A stretch of DNA of 64,000 nucleotides from Flavobacterium beibuense F44-8 (lineage in GTDB: Bacteria; Bacteroidota; Bacteroidia; Flavobacteriales; Flavobacteriaceae): the NCBI RefSeq assembly GCF_000769915.1, contig NZ_JRLV01000006.1, forward strand, positions 124,001 to 188,000. Reading direction: 5' to 3'. Below the pieces are notes generated by a model. That model made no database searches and was not told the origin of the DNA. It saw only the letters and a list, made by a program, of their open reading frames with translations. This document shows positions 1-7,653 of this stretch, piece by piece (the first letter of the stretch is position 1; the number at the start of each line of letters is the position of its first letter). The position numbers were made by a program, and so were the translations under genes.

Positions 1-835
1 GTGCTTTTTCTACCTTATAGTTTTTGAATTCAGGAATCAGGTCAGGGTTATCAATAACCTCGTTAAGGAAAGCCGTTTCTTCAAACTCGTCGTTTTTAGC
101 GAAGTAGTTTACAGAACGGTTCATGAACATAACCTCTTCTTTTTTGTCTTCTGCAGGCAGTACTACATCTTTAGCAAAATCCTGACAGAATTTAAGGTAC
201 TTTTTAGTAACGAAGTTCTCGTCCTGGAAAGCATCTACCGAAAGGAAATGCTCCAGCCAGTAACGGGCATCATACCTGTTACTGTCTATTGTTAGTATTT
301 TATAACCTTCTTCTTTTTTATAATTGAAAACAATACAACCTTTATCCAGCTTGTTAAGGTTAATACCCTGCTGAAGTACTATATCAAGGTTGCTGCTTTT
401 TTCTTCAAACTGAAGGAAATCGGTTTTAATCTCACTTTTAAATATACCTACAGCATCTACCGTATTGTTATCAATAGACAGGTTAGTTAGATAAGTCACA
501 TATACCTCTCCGTTTTTAATGTGCGGGTGGTTTGACTGATCAAACAGGTGCTTGGTTATTTTTTTAGAAATCTCGTGGGCATCGCTTGGGTTAGTAAACA
601 TTTCGGTTACCAGGTTGTACATATCGTGGTAATCTAAATCTACCTCGTGTGCAAACTGGAAATAGTTTTCCTCTTTCTCCCTAAAAGGCTTAAAGAAATA
701 CTCCTTTAAAAGCGGAGCAATCTCGTCATTTAGGTTATAAGGCTGTTCTGATAAAAAGATAGCCTCATTACGGCTTTTGTTTCCTACCCTGTGTACAGAA
801 AGGGTTTCAATGTGAGTATTAAAAAGGTTTATCAT
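1..835 (-). CDS. Nucleoid-associated protein, NdpA/YejK-like, 3' end cut by window
   Basis: An open frame of 278 codons runs from ATG at 835 to the left edge, so the C-terminus lies outside the window. The N-terminus (MINLFNTHIETLSVHRVGNK) and the later stretch around NRYDARYWLEHFL fit the 37-kDa nucleoid-associated protein family (PF04245), which is usually about 340 residues. Family members bind the nucleoid; the role in Bacteroidota is not well defined. It has no signal peptide and is predicted to be cytoplasmic. The next gene upstream lies 57 bp away on the same strand, so the two may be co-transcribed. The family call rests on overall pattern rather than a catalytic motif. Confidence 0.75.
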   Translation of the reverse strand, partial: MINLFNTHIETLSVHRVGNKSRNEAIFLSEQPYNLNDEIAPLLKEYFFKPFREKEENYFQFAHEVDLDYHDMYNLVTEMFTNPSDAHEISKKITKHLFDQSNHPHIKNGEVYVTYLTNLSIDNNTVDAVGIFKSEIKTDFLQFEEKSSNLDIVLQQGINLNKLDKGCIVFNYKKEEGYKILTIDSNRYDARYWLEHFLSVDAFQDENFVTKKYLKFCQDFAKDVVLPAEDKKEEVMFMNRSVNYFAKNDEFEETAFLNEVIDNPDLIPEFKNYKVEKA

Positions 836-891
836 ATTTTTTTAAGATGCTTAGTTTGTTAGGTGTTTAGTTTGTCTGTCAGTGACTTAGT

Positions 892-1431
892 TTAATTCCA
901 CTGATTGTCATCGAAGCTCGTGTCATCAAAATCTTCCCCATCACCAAACATATCAAGATCATCATCGTCATAATCGTCTTCAAAATCACCATAAATATCG
1001 TCACCTTCGGCACTAAAGTCTTTTTCAGGTGCAGTGTTAGGCATGTGTCCGTGAGAGAATAAAAGGTCTGGATAGCTCACTCCGTTTTCAGGCTCTTCAA
1101 TAGCTCCCAGTTCCACAAAAAACGTCCACATATTAAGGAAATCATATACGTAAATTATTTTAGTGTTATCACTGTCTAAAATGGAGCTAAGCGGATAATC
1201 TGCCATTGCTTTCATTTCACCCGGAACTTCGCCCGCATCAAAAAGCGGAATTTCGTCTTCCTGTGTCCATTCATCATCACAGGTATAAAAAGAAGCTATT
1301 TCAAGTCCGTCAAAACCAAAAGCATTAACAATAGCATTGTGTAAATCTTCCAGCGTATCATTTTCCTGGATGGCAATATCCCTGAAAATATCTTCCTCAG
1401 CATCAAGTATTACTCTGAATTTGTAAACCAT
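892..1431 (-). CDS. pRiA4b ORF-3-like (IS1096 TnpR-type passenger) protein
   Basis: The protein has 179 residues. Residues 1-125 carry the pRiA4b ORF-3-like pattern: an N-terminal VYKFRVILD strand, a DTLEDLHNAIVNAFG segment and a hydrophobic-aromatic core. The family is named after a plasmid ORF and an IS1096 passenger gene, but no transposase or inverted repeat is present here, so it is a resident chromosomal gene. Residues about 135-179 are a low-complexity acidic tail that is mostly Asp and Glu. A TACCTTTG promoter box lies 23 bp upstream of the ATG. Its biochemical function is not known; it is probably cytoplasmic. Confidence 0.7.
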   Translation of the reverse strand: MVYKFRVILDAEEDIFRDIAIQENDTLEDLHNAIVNAFGFDGLEIASFYTCDDEWTQEDEIPLFDAGEVPGEMKAMADYPLSSILDSDNTKIIYVYDFLNMWTFFVELGAIEEPENGVSYPDLLFSHGHMPNTAPEKDFSAEGDDIYGDFEDDYDDDDLDMFGDGEDFDDTSFDDNQWN

Positions 1432-1453
1432 AGTTTATGTTATTTTTGAACCC

Positions 1454-1461
1454 CAAAGGTA
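1454..1461 (-). promoter_or_regulatory. Promoter -7 box (TACCTTTG) of the pRiA4b ORF-3-like gene
   Basis: On the minus strand TACCTTTG matches the Bacteroidota -7 consensus TAnnTTTG and ends 23 bp before the ATG at 1431. I did not find a convincing -33 TTTG element. Confidence 0.5.
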
Positions 1462-1536
1462 AGCCATTAATTCTGATTTTGCTTTTTGGAATTTTAGATT
1501 TTTTAGATATAAGGATAGCCTAAAATAGTAAAAAAA

Positions 1537-1926
1537 CTATATTTCGTAAAGCTCAATAGGCAGATTATCAGGGTCTGAGAGGAAAGTGAATTTTTTTCCG
1601 GTAAATTCGTCGGTTCTTATGGGTTCGGTTGCAATATTATTTTGTGAAAGCCAGTTTACTGCTTTGTTAATATCATCGGTTTCAAAGGCAATATGCCTTA
1701 GTCCGGCGGCCTCAGGACGGGAAACTCTTTGTGGCGGATTTGGGAACGAAAAAAGTTCTAAAGTATAAACACCGTTTAAAGATAAATCCAGTTTATAGGA
1801 TTGCCTTTCTTTCCTGTAGTTTTCGGCATCAATAGTAAATCCCAGTATATTGGTGTAAAAGTGTTTTGATTTTTGGTAATCACTGCAAATAATAGCTATG
1901 TGATGTACCTTTTTTATATTAAGCAT
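1537..1926 (-). CDS. VOC family protein, YaeR/glyoxalase I-like
   Basis: A single vicinal-oxygen-chelate module of 129 residues. It shows the expected metal-ligand positions: HHIAI near residue 9, LRHIAFE near residue 77 and the C-terminal PIELYE glutamate. This resembles the YaeR / SMU1112c type of glyoxalase I-like metalloprotein. Substrate cannot be read from the sequence. It is cytoplasmic, with no signal peptide. The stop of the upstream VOC gene is one base before its ATG, so the two unrelated VOC proteins form an operon. The minus-strand ATG at 1926 is the only good start. Confidence 0.8.
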   Translation of the reverse strand: MLNIKKVHHIAIICSDYQKSKHFYTNILGFTIDAENYRKERQSYKLDLSLNGVYTLELFSFPNPPQRVSRPEAAGLRHIAFETDDINKAVNWLSQNNIATEPIRTDEFTGKKFTFLSDPDNLPIELYEI

Positions 1927-1927
1927 G

Positions 1928-2302
1928 TTATTTTATTTCATTAATCCACCAGTGGTTACCAAAAGGATCTTCAAATCCTGCTGCATAACCGTATACCTCA
2001 TGAGTAGGTTTTTGCAGTGATGTACTGCCTGCTTCAATGGCGCGTTTGTAAACGGTATCTACATTTTCCACAAAAATAAACATACCCGATGTTTTTTGTT
2101 TCCAGTTATCGTTACTGTTTGCAAACATAATTACGGCATCGTTTATTTTGAGTTCGCCGTGCATTATTATCCTGTTGTCTTCACCGGGAACAATCATCTG
2201 TTCGGTAGCATTAAAGGTGTGTTCGCAAAACTGTTTAAATTCAACCGTCCTGTCCAGAACCAGGTAAGGCATAACGGGTAAGTAATTGTCAGGAATTTTC
2301 AT
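1928..2302 (-). CDS. VOC family protein, PhnB-like
   Basis: I place the start at ATG 2302, giving MKIPDNYLPVMPYLVL, about 124 residues. The longer frame to 2335 adds 11 residues that do not belong to the family. The opening 'PYL' strand, the EDNRIIMHGELKI segment and the closing FEDPFGNHWWINE are characteristic of PhnB-like VOC proteins (the 3-demethylubiquinone-methyltransferase-like group). Function is otherwise unknown. It lies divergent from the TonB receptor, and their shared upstream region holds the LytTR-type operator at 2374-2405, so the operator could in principle touch this gene too. Confidence 0.75.
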   Translation of the reverse strand: MKIPDNYLPVMPYLVLDRTVEFKQFCEHTFNATEQMIVPGEDNRIIMHGELKINDAVIMFANSNDNWKQKTSGMFIFVENVDTVYKRAIEAGSTSLQKPTHEVYGYAAGFEDPFGNHWWINEIK

Positions 2303-2373
2303 AGTGTAAGCTTGATTGGTATATAAAATTACCATGTTGTGATGGGAATGAAAAGCCTTTTAAATTAATTTTT

Positions 2374-2405
2374 ACAATTCATCCCAAAAAAATTACAGTT
2401 GGGTA
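2374..2405 (+). promoter_or_regulatory. Putative LytTR operator upstream of the TonB-dependent receptor
   Basis: Two half-sites, ACAATTCATCCC (2374-2385) and ACAGTTGGGTA (2395-2405), start 21 bp apart, two helical turns. The same pair with the same spacing lies upstream of the LytTR cassette at 6886-6917. The first half-site is 67 bp upstream of the TTTG at 2441 here and 67 bp upstream of the TTTG at 6953 there. LytTR regulators typically bind direct repeats about 21-22 bp apart; assigning these sites to the regulator at 10501-11256 is inference. Confidence 0.7.
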
Positions 2406-2436
2406 TTATTATTTATGATAAGATAAATAACCGCAG

Positions 2437-2450
2437 CAAATTTGTCTCAA
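2437..2450 (+). promoter_or_regulatory. Degenerate -7 region of the TonB receptor promoter
   Basis: CAAATTTG followed by TCTCAA matches the -7 consensus TAnnTTTG except for the first T. The downstream TTTGTCTCA is shared with the LytTR cassette promoter at 6953. No TTTG is visible near -33, which fits an activator-dependent promoter. The ATG follows at 2487. Confidence 0.55.
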
Positions 2451-2486
2451 CAAAACAACCAAACAATCAGTTTAATCATCAATCAA

Positions 2487-4640
2487 ATGAAACCAACAGT
2501 TATTATTTTATTTCTGCTTACAGCTTTAAACCTTAATGCACAACAGGTATTAAAAGGACATGTAACCGACCACAAAGGTGAACCTTTACCAGGAGCTAAT
2601 GTTTATTTAGAGGGAACTTATGACGGAGCTATTACCGATGCAAAAGGTGACTTCTCTTTTGAGACCACTGCAAAAGGCGAACAGGTACTTGTTATCACAT
2701 TTTTGTCGTTTGAAGATGTAATGCAGAAAATAACTGTTGAGAACTACACACCACAAAACTTTAAACTGCGTGAAAGCGTTAATACGCTTGATGCCGTAGT
2801 AATATCGGCAGGTACCTTTTCTGCCGGAGACAACAGTAAGGTAACAGCACTAAACGCTCTTGATATTGTAACAACAGCAGGATCGGCAGGTAATATCATT
2901 GCTGCCCTGCAAACCTTACCGGGTACACAAACCGTAGGGGAGGACGGAAGGCTTTTTGTACGTGGTGGTGAGGCAAACGAAACGCAAACTTATGTTGACG
3001 GTATACGTGTAGCACAGCCTTATGGTTCCACCACAAACAACCTGCCTACCCGAGGGCGCTTTTCACCTTTCCTGTTTAAGGGGATGACATTCTCTACCGG
3101 AGGATATTCGGCTGAGTTTGGTGAGGCTTTATCCAGTGTGTTATTGCTTAATACTATTGAAGAACCCGACCAAGAACAAACCGAAATTTCATTAATGACT
3201 GTAGGACTTGGACTGGGTAATACCCAAAAATGGGGAAAGAATTCACTCAGCTTCAACATGTCTTACATTAACCTGCAGCCTTATCAGTGGATAGTGCCTC
3301 AAAATATTGACTGGAACAAACCTGTGCAGTCCCTTTCGGGAGAAACGGTTTATCGCCACAAGTTTGATAGCGGTATGCTGAAAGTATATGCTGCGTTTGA
3401 TTATTCTGACTTCGATATCAATCAGGAGGATATTAATGAACCAAGCCCTGTAAGGGTTGCGCTTACCAATAATAACTTTTACCTGAATACTTCCTACAAA
3501 GGTTCATTGGGTAATTACTGGACCATACAAACAGGATTAAGCTATGGTTACGGTCATAATGATATCAGGCCTGCAGGAAACAAAGTGGACAATGCAGAAA
3601 ACAGCTCTCACATGAAACTGAAGCTAAGTAAAAAATTCAGCAACCGTTTTCAGTTGAGCTTTGGAGCCGATTATTTTCTAACCGATTTTACAGAGGATTA
3701 CAGCGAGCCTACAGGTTTTGTTTATAATAGTGGTTATAACAATTCAATCGCTGCTACTTATGCCGAGGCTGATATTTTTTTCTCAAAGAAGCTGGCATTA
3801 AAGGCCGGTGTGAGAGGTTCGTACTCTGATGTGTTGGGTAAATCTGTAGTAGAACCGCGTGCATCACTGGCTTATAAGGCGGGTAAAAAAGGACAGTTTT
3901 CTCTAGCCTATGGTGATTTTCATCAAACACCTAACGCTGATTACCTGAAGTATTATAAAAACTTTGAATACGAGAAAACCAGTCATTATATTTTAAATTA
4001 TATGTATAATGGCGATGGGAAAATGTTTAGGGCAGAGACGTATTATAAAGATTATTCAAGTCTTGTAAAGTATGATAGCGAAATGCCAATGTACAATTCG
4101 TTATATAACAGTAACGGTAGCGGATATGCGCAGGGACTGGATCTTTTTTGGAGAGACAGCAAATCTATTAAAAACCTGGATTACTGGGTGTCGTATTCCT
4201 TTATTGATACCGAAAGAGATTATAAAAATTATGAAAATAAAGTTACACCAAGCTATGTGGCAAAACACAACTTTTCTGTAGTGACAAAGTACTGGGTAAA
4301 CAGTCTGAGATCACAGTTAGGAGTAACGTACAGCTTTAACTCAGGGAGGCCTTATGACAACCCGAACGATACCGAGTTTATGAGCGGACTTACAAAAAGC
4401 TACAATAACCTTAGTGTAAGCTGGGCATGGTTATTAAGCCAGCAAAAAATACTTTACTTCTCGGTTTCAAATGTAATGGGTAGTAAAAATGTATTTGGAT
4501 ACGACTATGCCAATAACCCCGATGTAAACGGGCAGTTTGCAAGACAGGCGGTAGTACAGCCGGCAGACAGGTTCTTTTTCGTAGGTTTCTTTTGGACCAT
4601 TAGTGATGACAAAAAATCCAACCAGCTTGATAATTTGTAG
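2487..4640 (+). CDS. TonB-dependent receptor with carboxypeptidase-regulatory-like domain
   Basis: I choose ATG 2487 because it starts a clear signal peptide (MKPTVIILFLLTALNLNA then QQ); the upstream in-frame TTG at 2442 lies inside the promoter box. The 717-residue precursor has a carboxypeptidase D regulatory-like domain at about 20-100 (LKGHVTDHKGEPLPGANVYL), a plug at about 110-215 (GRLFVRGGEANETQTYVDG) and an outer-membrane beta-barrel to the aromatic C-terminus (FFFVGFFW). Receptors of this class import ligands with TonB energy; the ligand is unknown. There is no SusD partner next to it, so it is not a standard Sus pair. A LytTR-type operator precedes it, suggesting control by the two-component system at 8069-11256. 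Confidence 0.9.
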   Translation: MKPTVIILFLLTALNLNAQQVLKGHVTDHKGEPLPGANVYLEGTYDGAITDAKGDFSFETTAKGEQVLVITFLSFEDVMQKITVENYTPQNFKLRESVNTLDAVVISAGTFSAGDNSKVTALNALDIVTTAGSAGNIIAALQTLPGTQTVGEDGRLFVRGGEANETQTYVDGIRVAQPYGSTTNNLPTRGRFSPFLFKGMTFSTGGYSAEFGEALSSVLLLNTIEEPDQEQTEISLMTVGLGLGNTQKWGKNSLSFNMSYINLQPYQWIVPQNIDWNKPVQSLSGETVYRHKFDSGMLKVYAAFDYSDFDINQEDINEPSPVRVALTNNNFYLNTSYKGSLGNYWTIQTGLSYGYGHNDIRPAGNKVDNAENSSHMKLKLSKKFSNRFQLSFGADYFLTDFTEDYSEPTGFVYNSGYNNSIAATYAEADIFFSKKLALKAGVRGSYSDVLGKSVVEPRASLAYKAGKKGQFSLAYGDFHQTPNADYLKYYKNFEYEKTSHYILNYMYNGDGKMFRAETYYKDYSSLVKYDSEMPMYNSLYNSNGSGYAQGLDLFWRDSKSIKNLDYWVSYSFIDTERDYKNYENKVTPSYVAKHNFSVVTKYWVNSLRSQLGVTYSFNSGRPYDNPNDTEFMSGLTKSYNNLSVSWAWLLSQQKILYFSVSNVMGSKNVFGYDYANNPDVNGQFARQAVVQPADRFFFVGFFWTISDDKKSNQLDNL

Positions 4641-4704
4641 TTAGTTAACAGGGACTTTAGTAATTTGATATAATCAAAACTGCCAAAGTTCCTGTTTTCC
4701 TTAT
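4641..4704 (-). pseudogene. Decayed 3' fragment of a lipoprotein gene
   Basis: The bases right after the receptor stop closely match the 3' end of the intact lipoprotein gene at 5659-5727 in the same orientation: both share GGAAAACAGGA, CTTTGGCA, TTGATTATAT and TTAACTAA on the minus strand. The fragment has one extra base after ACAGGA, which shifts the frame, and about ten bases lost before the stop. It looks like the remains of a second lipoprotein copy. The 310-codon gene at 4720-5652 now sits between the two copies. Confidence 0.65.
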
Positions 4705-4719
4705 TTGAGACATACTGTT

Positions 4720-5652
4720 TTATTTTTTTATGATGTAAAGTAAAATTGCAGGTGCAACTATACTACTCTTATGAGGTTTTTTAAAGAAGATGTGAGCAAA
4801 GTCATAATTAATCATGAGGTTAATGTTACGTAGGTTTGGTGTTAATTCATTAGTCCTGCTGTTAATGAGTTTTGCATAATAATCAGCTCTGTCAGATAGT
4901 TGGAATTTTAATTTGGTAAGGTCTTTAAATTCAGGTTTAAAAACATTGCCTTCTTCATTATAATAATCAACAAGTTCTACAGATACTAATATGTTCATGT
5001 CTGATGCTAAAACAAAGCCCTGTGGGATATCAATAGTAACTTTCCCTTTGGTACGTGCATCAAGAAAAAGTGTATCTGTAGTGAAAACCGGTTCAGGATT
5101 TTTAATGTCCTGATTCCCATTCATAATAAATGATTCCTGAAAGGTGTAAAACTTAATTTTATAAGCTGTTTTATGTTTTACTTTATCTACAAAAATATCT
5201 GCTTTTGTAATTGTGATATCGGTATCCCATTTGTTTCTGAAAACAAGACCATAAAGCAGTTCTTTACTGAGCGATTTTGCTTCGCTTTTTACAAATCGAT
5301 TTTGCTCTCCAATAACAGCTTGGTCATCTTTAGTGTTTGATAAAACTATTTCATCAAGGTAAATGGTACTTTTCTTTAAGAAAACCAGAGAGTCTAATTC
5401 CTTTTTTTTAAAACCGGTAGTCTCGTAGTCTAGCCTGCTAAAACTTATGGAATCAAAGTCGGTTTTAATGGTATTAAGCTCGTTTATTACTGTAACTCCT
5501 TTTGAAACAAGCTTATTGTTTTTGAATACTGAATAATTTACATCGGCTATAAATTCATAAGTATCTGTATCAACTGTAATGAACGATTGTGAGAATACCG
5601 GACTAATAAATGCAGTAAGTAAAAGGGTGTAAAGTGTGTAAAGAAATTTCAT
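4720..5652 (-). CDS. Exported protein with carboxypeptidase-regulatory-like N-terminus
   Basis: 310 residues. An N-terminal signal peptide (MKFLYTLYTLLLTAFISPVFSQ) predicts export. Residues about 23-105 look like a transthyretin-fold regulatory domain as found in front of TonB receptors (ITVDTDTYEFIADVNYSVF ... STIYLDEIVLS), but no receptor barrel follows; the rest is beta-rich and unrecognised. It is the last gene of a three-gene minus-strand operon after the lipoprotein, 6 bp away. It is flanked by direct repeats, 4641-4704 and 5659-5727, derived from the lipoprotein gene. It probably sits in the periplasm or outer membrane. No enzymatic role is evident. Confidence 0.65.
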   Translation of the reverse strand: MKFLYTLYTLLLTAFISPVFSQSFITVDTDTYEFIADVNYSVFKNNKLVSKGVTVINELNTIKTDFDSISFSRLDYETTGFKKKELDSLVFLKKSTIYLDEIVLSNTKDDQAVIGEQNRFVKSEAKSLSKELLYGLVFRNKWDTDITITKADIFVDKVKHKTAYKIKFYTFQESFIMNGNQDIKNPEPVFTTDTLFLDARTKGKVTIDIPQGFVLASDMNILVSVELVDYYNEEGNVFKPEFKDLTKLKFQLSDRADYYAKLINSRTNELTPNLRNINLMINYDFAHIFFKKPHKSSIVAPAILLYIIKK

Positions 5653-5658
5653 TATTGT

Positions 5659-6156
5659 TTAGTTAATAGTATTTAAAGGATTTGATAATTCAATATAATC
5701 AAGATTGCCAAAGTCCTGTTTTCCTTTTACAGGAACCCACTTTTGTCCTGTTTGTAACTGTATTAGTTTATCGGCAATTTTGTATAGCTCTTTAGGCGTT
5801 TTATTTTCATACACATACACCCAGTTAACAGTATCGTTTTTTGTTTTGTAGAATTTAAATGAGGTTCCGTCAACAATATTCTCATTAGTATATATGGTTT
5901 CATATTCGGCAAACTTAATTTCTTTTATGATTGCATAAGCCGAGTCTCTTTTCTTTTCGGATAAAAGTGAGTAGGAATAATCAACCGGTGAGGTTTTCAT
6001 GTAAACGGTATCACCCGGAGTGAATTTAATACTAAACGTCTTTGCATCGGTAGCAAAAGAGAAAACAAACATATCAAAATCAGCAGATGATTTTTTTTCC
6101 TCTTTACTACAGCTTAATAGTGAGAGTAAGGTGAAGACAACGATTATTTTTTTCAT
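5659..6156 (-). CDS. Predicted lipoprotein, unknown function
   Basis: The start is taken as ATG 6156, giving MKKIIVVFTLLSLLSCSKEE, a classical lipoprotein signal with the lipobox LLSC. The longer reading from 6165 adds only three residues. The mature protein is about 150 residues with no recognised domain. It follows the STM3941-like gene by one base and precedes the exported 310-residue protein by 6 bp. A damaged copy of its last ~60 bp lies at 4641-4704. Envelope location is well supported; function is not. Confidence 0.7.
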   Translation of the reverse strand: MKKIIVVFTLLSLLSCSKEEKKSSADFDMFVFSFATDAKTFSIKFTPGDTVYMKTSPVDYSYSLLSEKKRDSAYAIIKEIKFAEYETIYTNENIVDGTSFKFYKTKNDTVNWVYVYENKTPKELYKIADKLIQLQTGQKWVPVKGKQDFGNLDYIELSNPLNTIN

Positions 6157-6157
6157 A

Positions 6158-6679
6158 TCAGGCAATTTTATCTCCGTTTCTTAATTGCAGTTCTAAAACC
6201 AGTAATTTGTATAGTTCATCAAAATCATCGCCCAGTGTGGTTTTTGGGATATTAATGTTTGTACCCTGTATAGACTGATTCATTTTCATCATCCATTTTT
6301 TTACCACGCTAATGTTTTGCATGTACTTCTCCGGATTTCTTACATAAATACTTATAAATAACTGATTGGTTACAGAGGTTATTTCAACACCAAGTATATC
6401 TTGCCATTCAATTAGCCCGGCGCTAACTCCGCTGGCATTATCGGTTACTCCTTTATCATCAATAATGATTGCAGGTTTATTACTGGCTAATTTTAATATC
6501 ATTGTGATAAAAACTGCACCAAAAAATAAAATACCTAATACTCCTGCAAGGTATTTTAATAGGCTTGGTATTTTTATTGGCTGGGTAATTATAAATATAC
6601 TTACAATTACAAATGCTAACGCCATAAGTAGTAATGTAATTATTCGGCCCTTATTAAACTTAATTATTTTAGTTTCCAT
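6158..6679 (-). CDS. STM3941-like membrane protein
   Basis: 173 residues with two predicted membrane helices (about 13-32 and 39-62) and a PH-like cytoplasmic beta domain behind them (IIIDDKGVTDN ... GLIEWQDILGVEI). This arrangement matches the STM3941 family, whose function is unknown. It heads the minus-strand operon with the lipoprotein and the exported protein. The region upstream, 6680-6999, is shared with the divergent LytTR cassette and includes a nested inverted repeat at 6798-6846. Confidence 0.65.
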   Translation of the reverse strand: METKIIKFNKGRIITLLLMALAFVIVSIFIITQPIKIPSLLKYLAGVLGILFFGAVFITMILKLASNKPAIIIDDKGVTDNASGVSAGLIEWQDILGVEITSVTNQLFISIYVRNPEKYMQNISVVKKWMMKMNQSIQGTNINIPKTTLGDDFDELYKLLVLELQLRNGDKIA

Positions 6680-6797
6680 TTCTTGCTGTTGTTTTCAGGT
6701 AAGTATAAGTTGTGGTTTGTTACTGCTTTTAGGTGATTTAATTTGTTGAAATACTGTTTTTTATCTGCTTTAATGTGATAGATGGCAGTGATATACC

Positions 6798-6846
6798 TTA
6801 CCCTTTGCGGTAAAGATATTTTGTATCTTTAGTCCGGTTAGGGTAA
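6798..6846. promoter_or_regulatory. Nested inverted repeat between the divergent operons
   Basis: The outer arms are TTACCC (6798-6803) and GGGTAA (6841-6846). The inner arms are AAAGATA (6812-6818) and TATCTTT (6824-6830). It sits about 120 bp upstream of the minus-strand operon start and 40 bp before the LytTR operator. It may be an operator or an RNA hairpin; sequence alone does not decide. Confidence 0.4.
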
Positions 6847-6885
6847 AAAGAATCTTACAGCATGATGGTAAAAATAATTAAAATA

Positions 6886-6917
6886 ACAATTCATCCCTTT
6901 TATTCTACAATTGGGTA
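6886..6917 (+). promoter_or_regulatory. Putative LytTR operator upstream of the LytTR cassette
   Basis: Half-sites ACAATTCATCCC (6886-6897) and ACAATTGGGTA (6907-6917) start 21 bp apart, matching the receptor operator at 2374-2405. The location upstream of an operon that encodes its own LytTR regulator suggests autoregulation. Confidence 0.7.
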
Positions 6918-6948
6918 AAACACTTTTTAACAGGTGTGTTTTTGTTGG

Positions 6949-6960
6949 GATATTTGTCTC
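6949..6960 (+). promoter_or_regulatory. Degenerate -7 region of the LytTR cassette promoter
   Basis: GATATTTG followed by TCTC matches TAnnTTTG except for the first T. The TTTG (6953-6956) lies 67 bp after the first operator base, exactly as in the receptor promoter. The start codon is at 7000. Confidence 0.5.
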
Positions 6961-6999
6961 ATCAAAATCAAACAATTATTAATTAAAAAACCAACAGTC

Positions 7000-7632
7000 A
7001 TGATTAGAGCAATAACAGTTATAATTTTATTTGTATGTCACACCGTTTGCGGACAGACACAATATGAAACAGGAATGCAAAAAGCCTTTGGTCTTTGGGG
7101 AGAAGGTAAAAGTGCAGAAGCATCGGCATTATTTGAAAGAATAGCAGCAGCCGAAAAAGATAACTGGCTTCCTAACTACTATGTGGCACTTGTTAATACA
7201 ACAACGGCGTTCCAAACAAAAGATAAAGAGCAGGTAAACGCACTTTTAACCAAAGCACAGGAAGCATATGATAAAGCAGATTTGATTTCGCCGGATAATG
7301 CTGAGCTACTGGTAATGCAGGCCATGATACACACTGCCTGGATAGCGTTTGACCCAATGACAAATGGGATGAAACTTTCGCCGGTTGTAAAACAACTTTA
7401 TACAAAGGCAAAAACCTTAGCACCCGAAAACCCGAGAGTTGTATTTTGTGCAGCAGAATTTGACATGGGGGGAGCAGCTTTTTTCGGACAGGATACCACA
7501 CCTATGTGTGCTGAGGTAGAACGTTCTATTGCGCTTTTTAATAACTTTAAGGCAGAAGAGGCATTTTACCCACAGTGGGGACTGGACAGAGCACAGGCTA
7601 CACTGGCAAAGTGCAATAGCGAGAAGAAATAA
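7000..7632 (+). CDS. Exported TPR-like protein, first gene of the LytTR cassette
   Basis: I choose ATG 7000 (MIRAITVIILFVCHTVCGQ), which starts a signal peptide; an upstream in-frame extension from 6934 overlaps the promoter region. The mature protein of about 190 residues is helical with TPR-like periodicity (EGKSAEASALFERIAAAEKD, then AYDKADLISPDNAELL). It is probably periplasmic and may serve as a protein-binding scaffold. It is first in the operon with the LytTR kinase and regulator, 21 bp before the next gene, so a sensory or output accessory role is inferred. I do not recognise a named family. Confidence 0.65.
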   Translation: MIRAITVIILFVCHTVCGQTQYETGMQKAFGLWGEGKSAEASALFERIAAAEKDNWLPNYYVALVNTTTAFQTKDKEQVNALLTKAQEAYDKADLISPDNAELLVMQAMIHTAWIAFDPMTNGMKLSPVVKQLYTKAKTLAPENPRVVFCAAEFDMGGAAFFGQDTTPMCAEVERSIALFNNFKAEEAFYPQWGLDRAQATLAKCNSEKK

Positions 7633-7653
7633 TTAACAGATAAAGAGAATAAG

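Larger units (their letters stand above)
6680..6999. other. Divergent regulatory region (320 bp without genes)
   Basis: This gap separates the minus-strand STM3941 operon from the plus-strand LytTR cassette. It holds the nested inverted repeat (6798-6846), the LytTR operator (6886-6917) and the cassette -7 region (6949-6960). I see no RNA gene or small coding frame in it that I can support. Confidence 0.6.

Noticed and set aside
851..895. Three copies of TTAGTTT(G/A) between the first two genes
   Set aside because: The spacing is irregular (16 and 20 bp) and low complexity can explain it; no CRISPR-like or tandem-repeat structure.
2442..2486. Longer TonB receptor from TTG 2442
   Set aside because: The TTG is within the -7 element and the added residues precede the signal peptide.
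6366..6749. A 127-codon plus-strand frame opposite the STM3941-like gene
   Set aside because: Its hydrophobic composition is the mirror of the membrane helices on the real strand.
7193..7501. A 102-codon minus-strand frame in the TPR-like gene of the cassette
   Set aside because: It is antisense to a gene with a signal peptide, has no promoter box and no homology that I can see.
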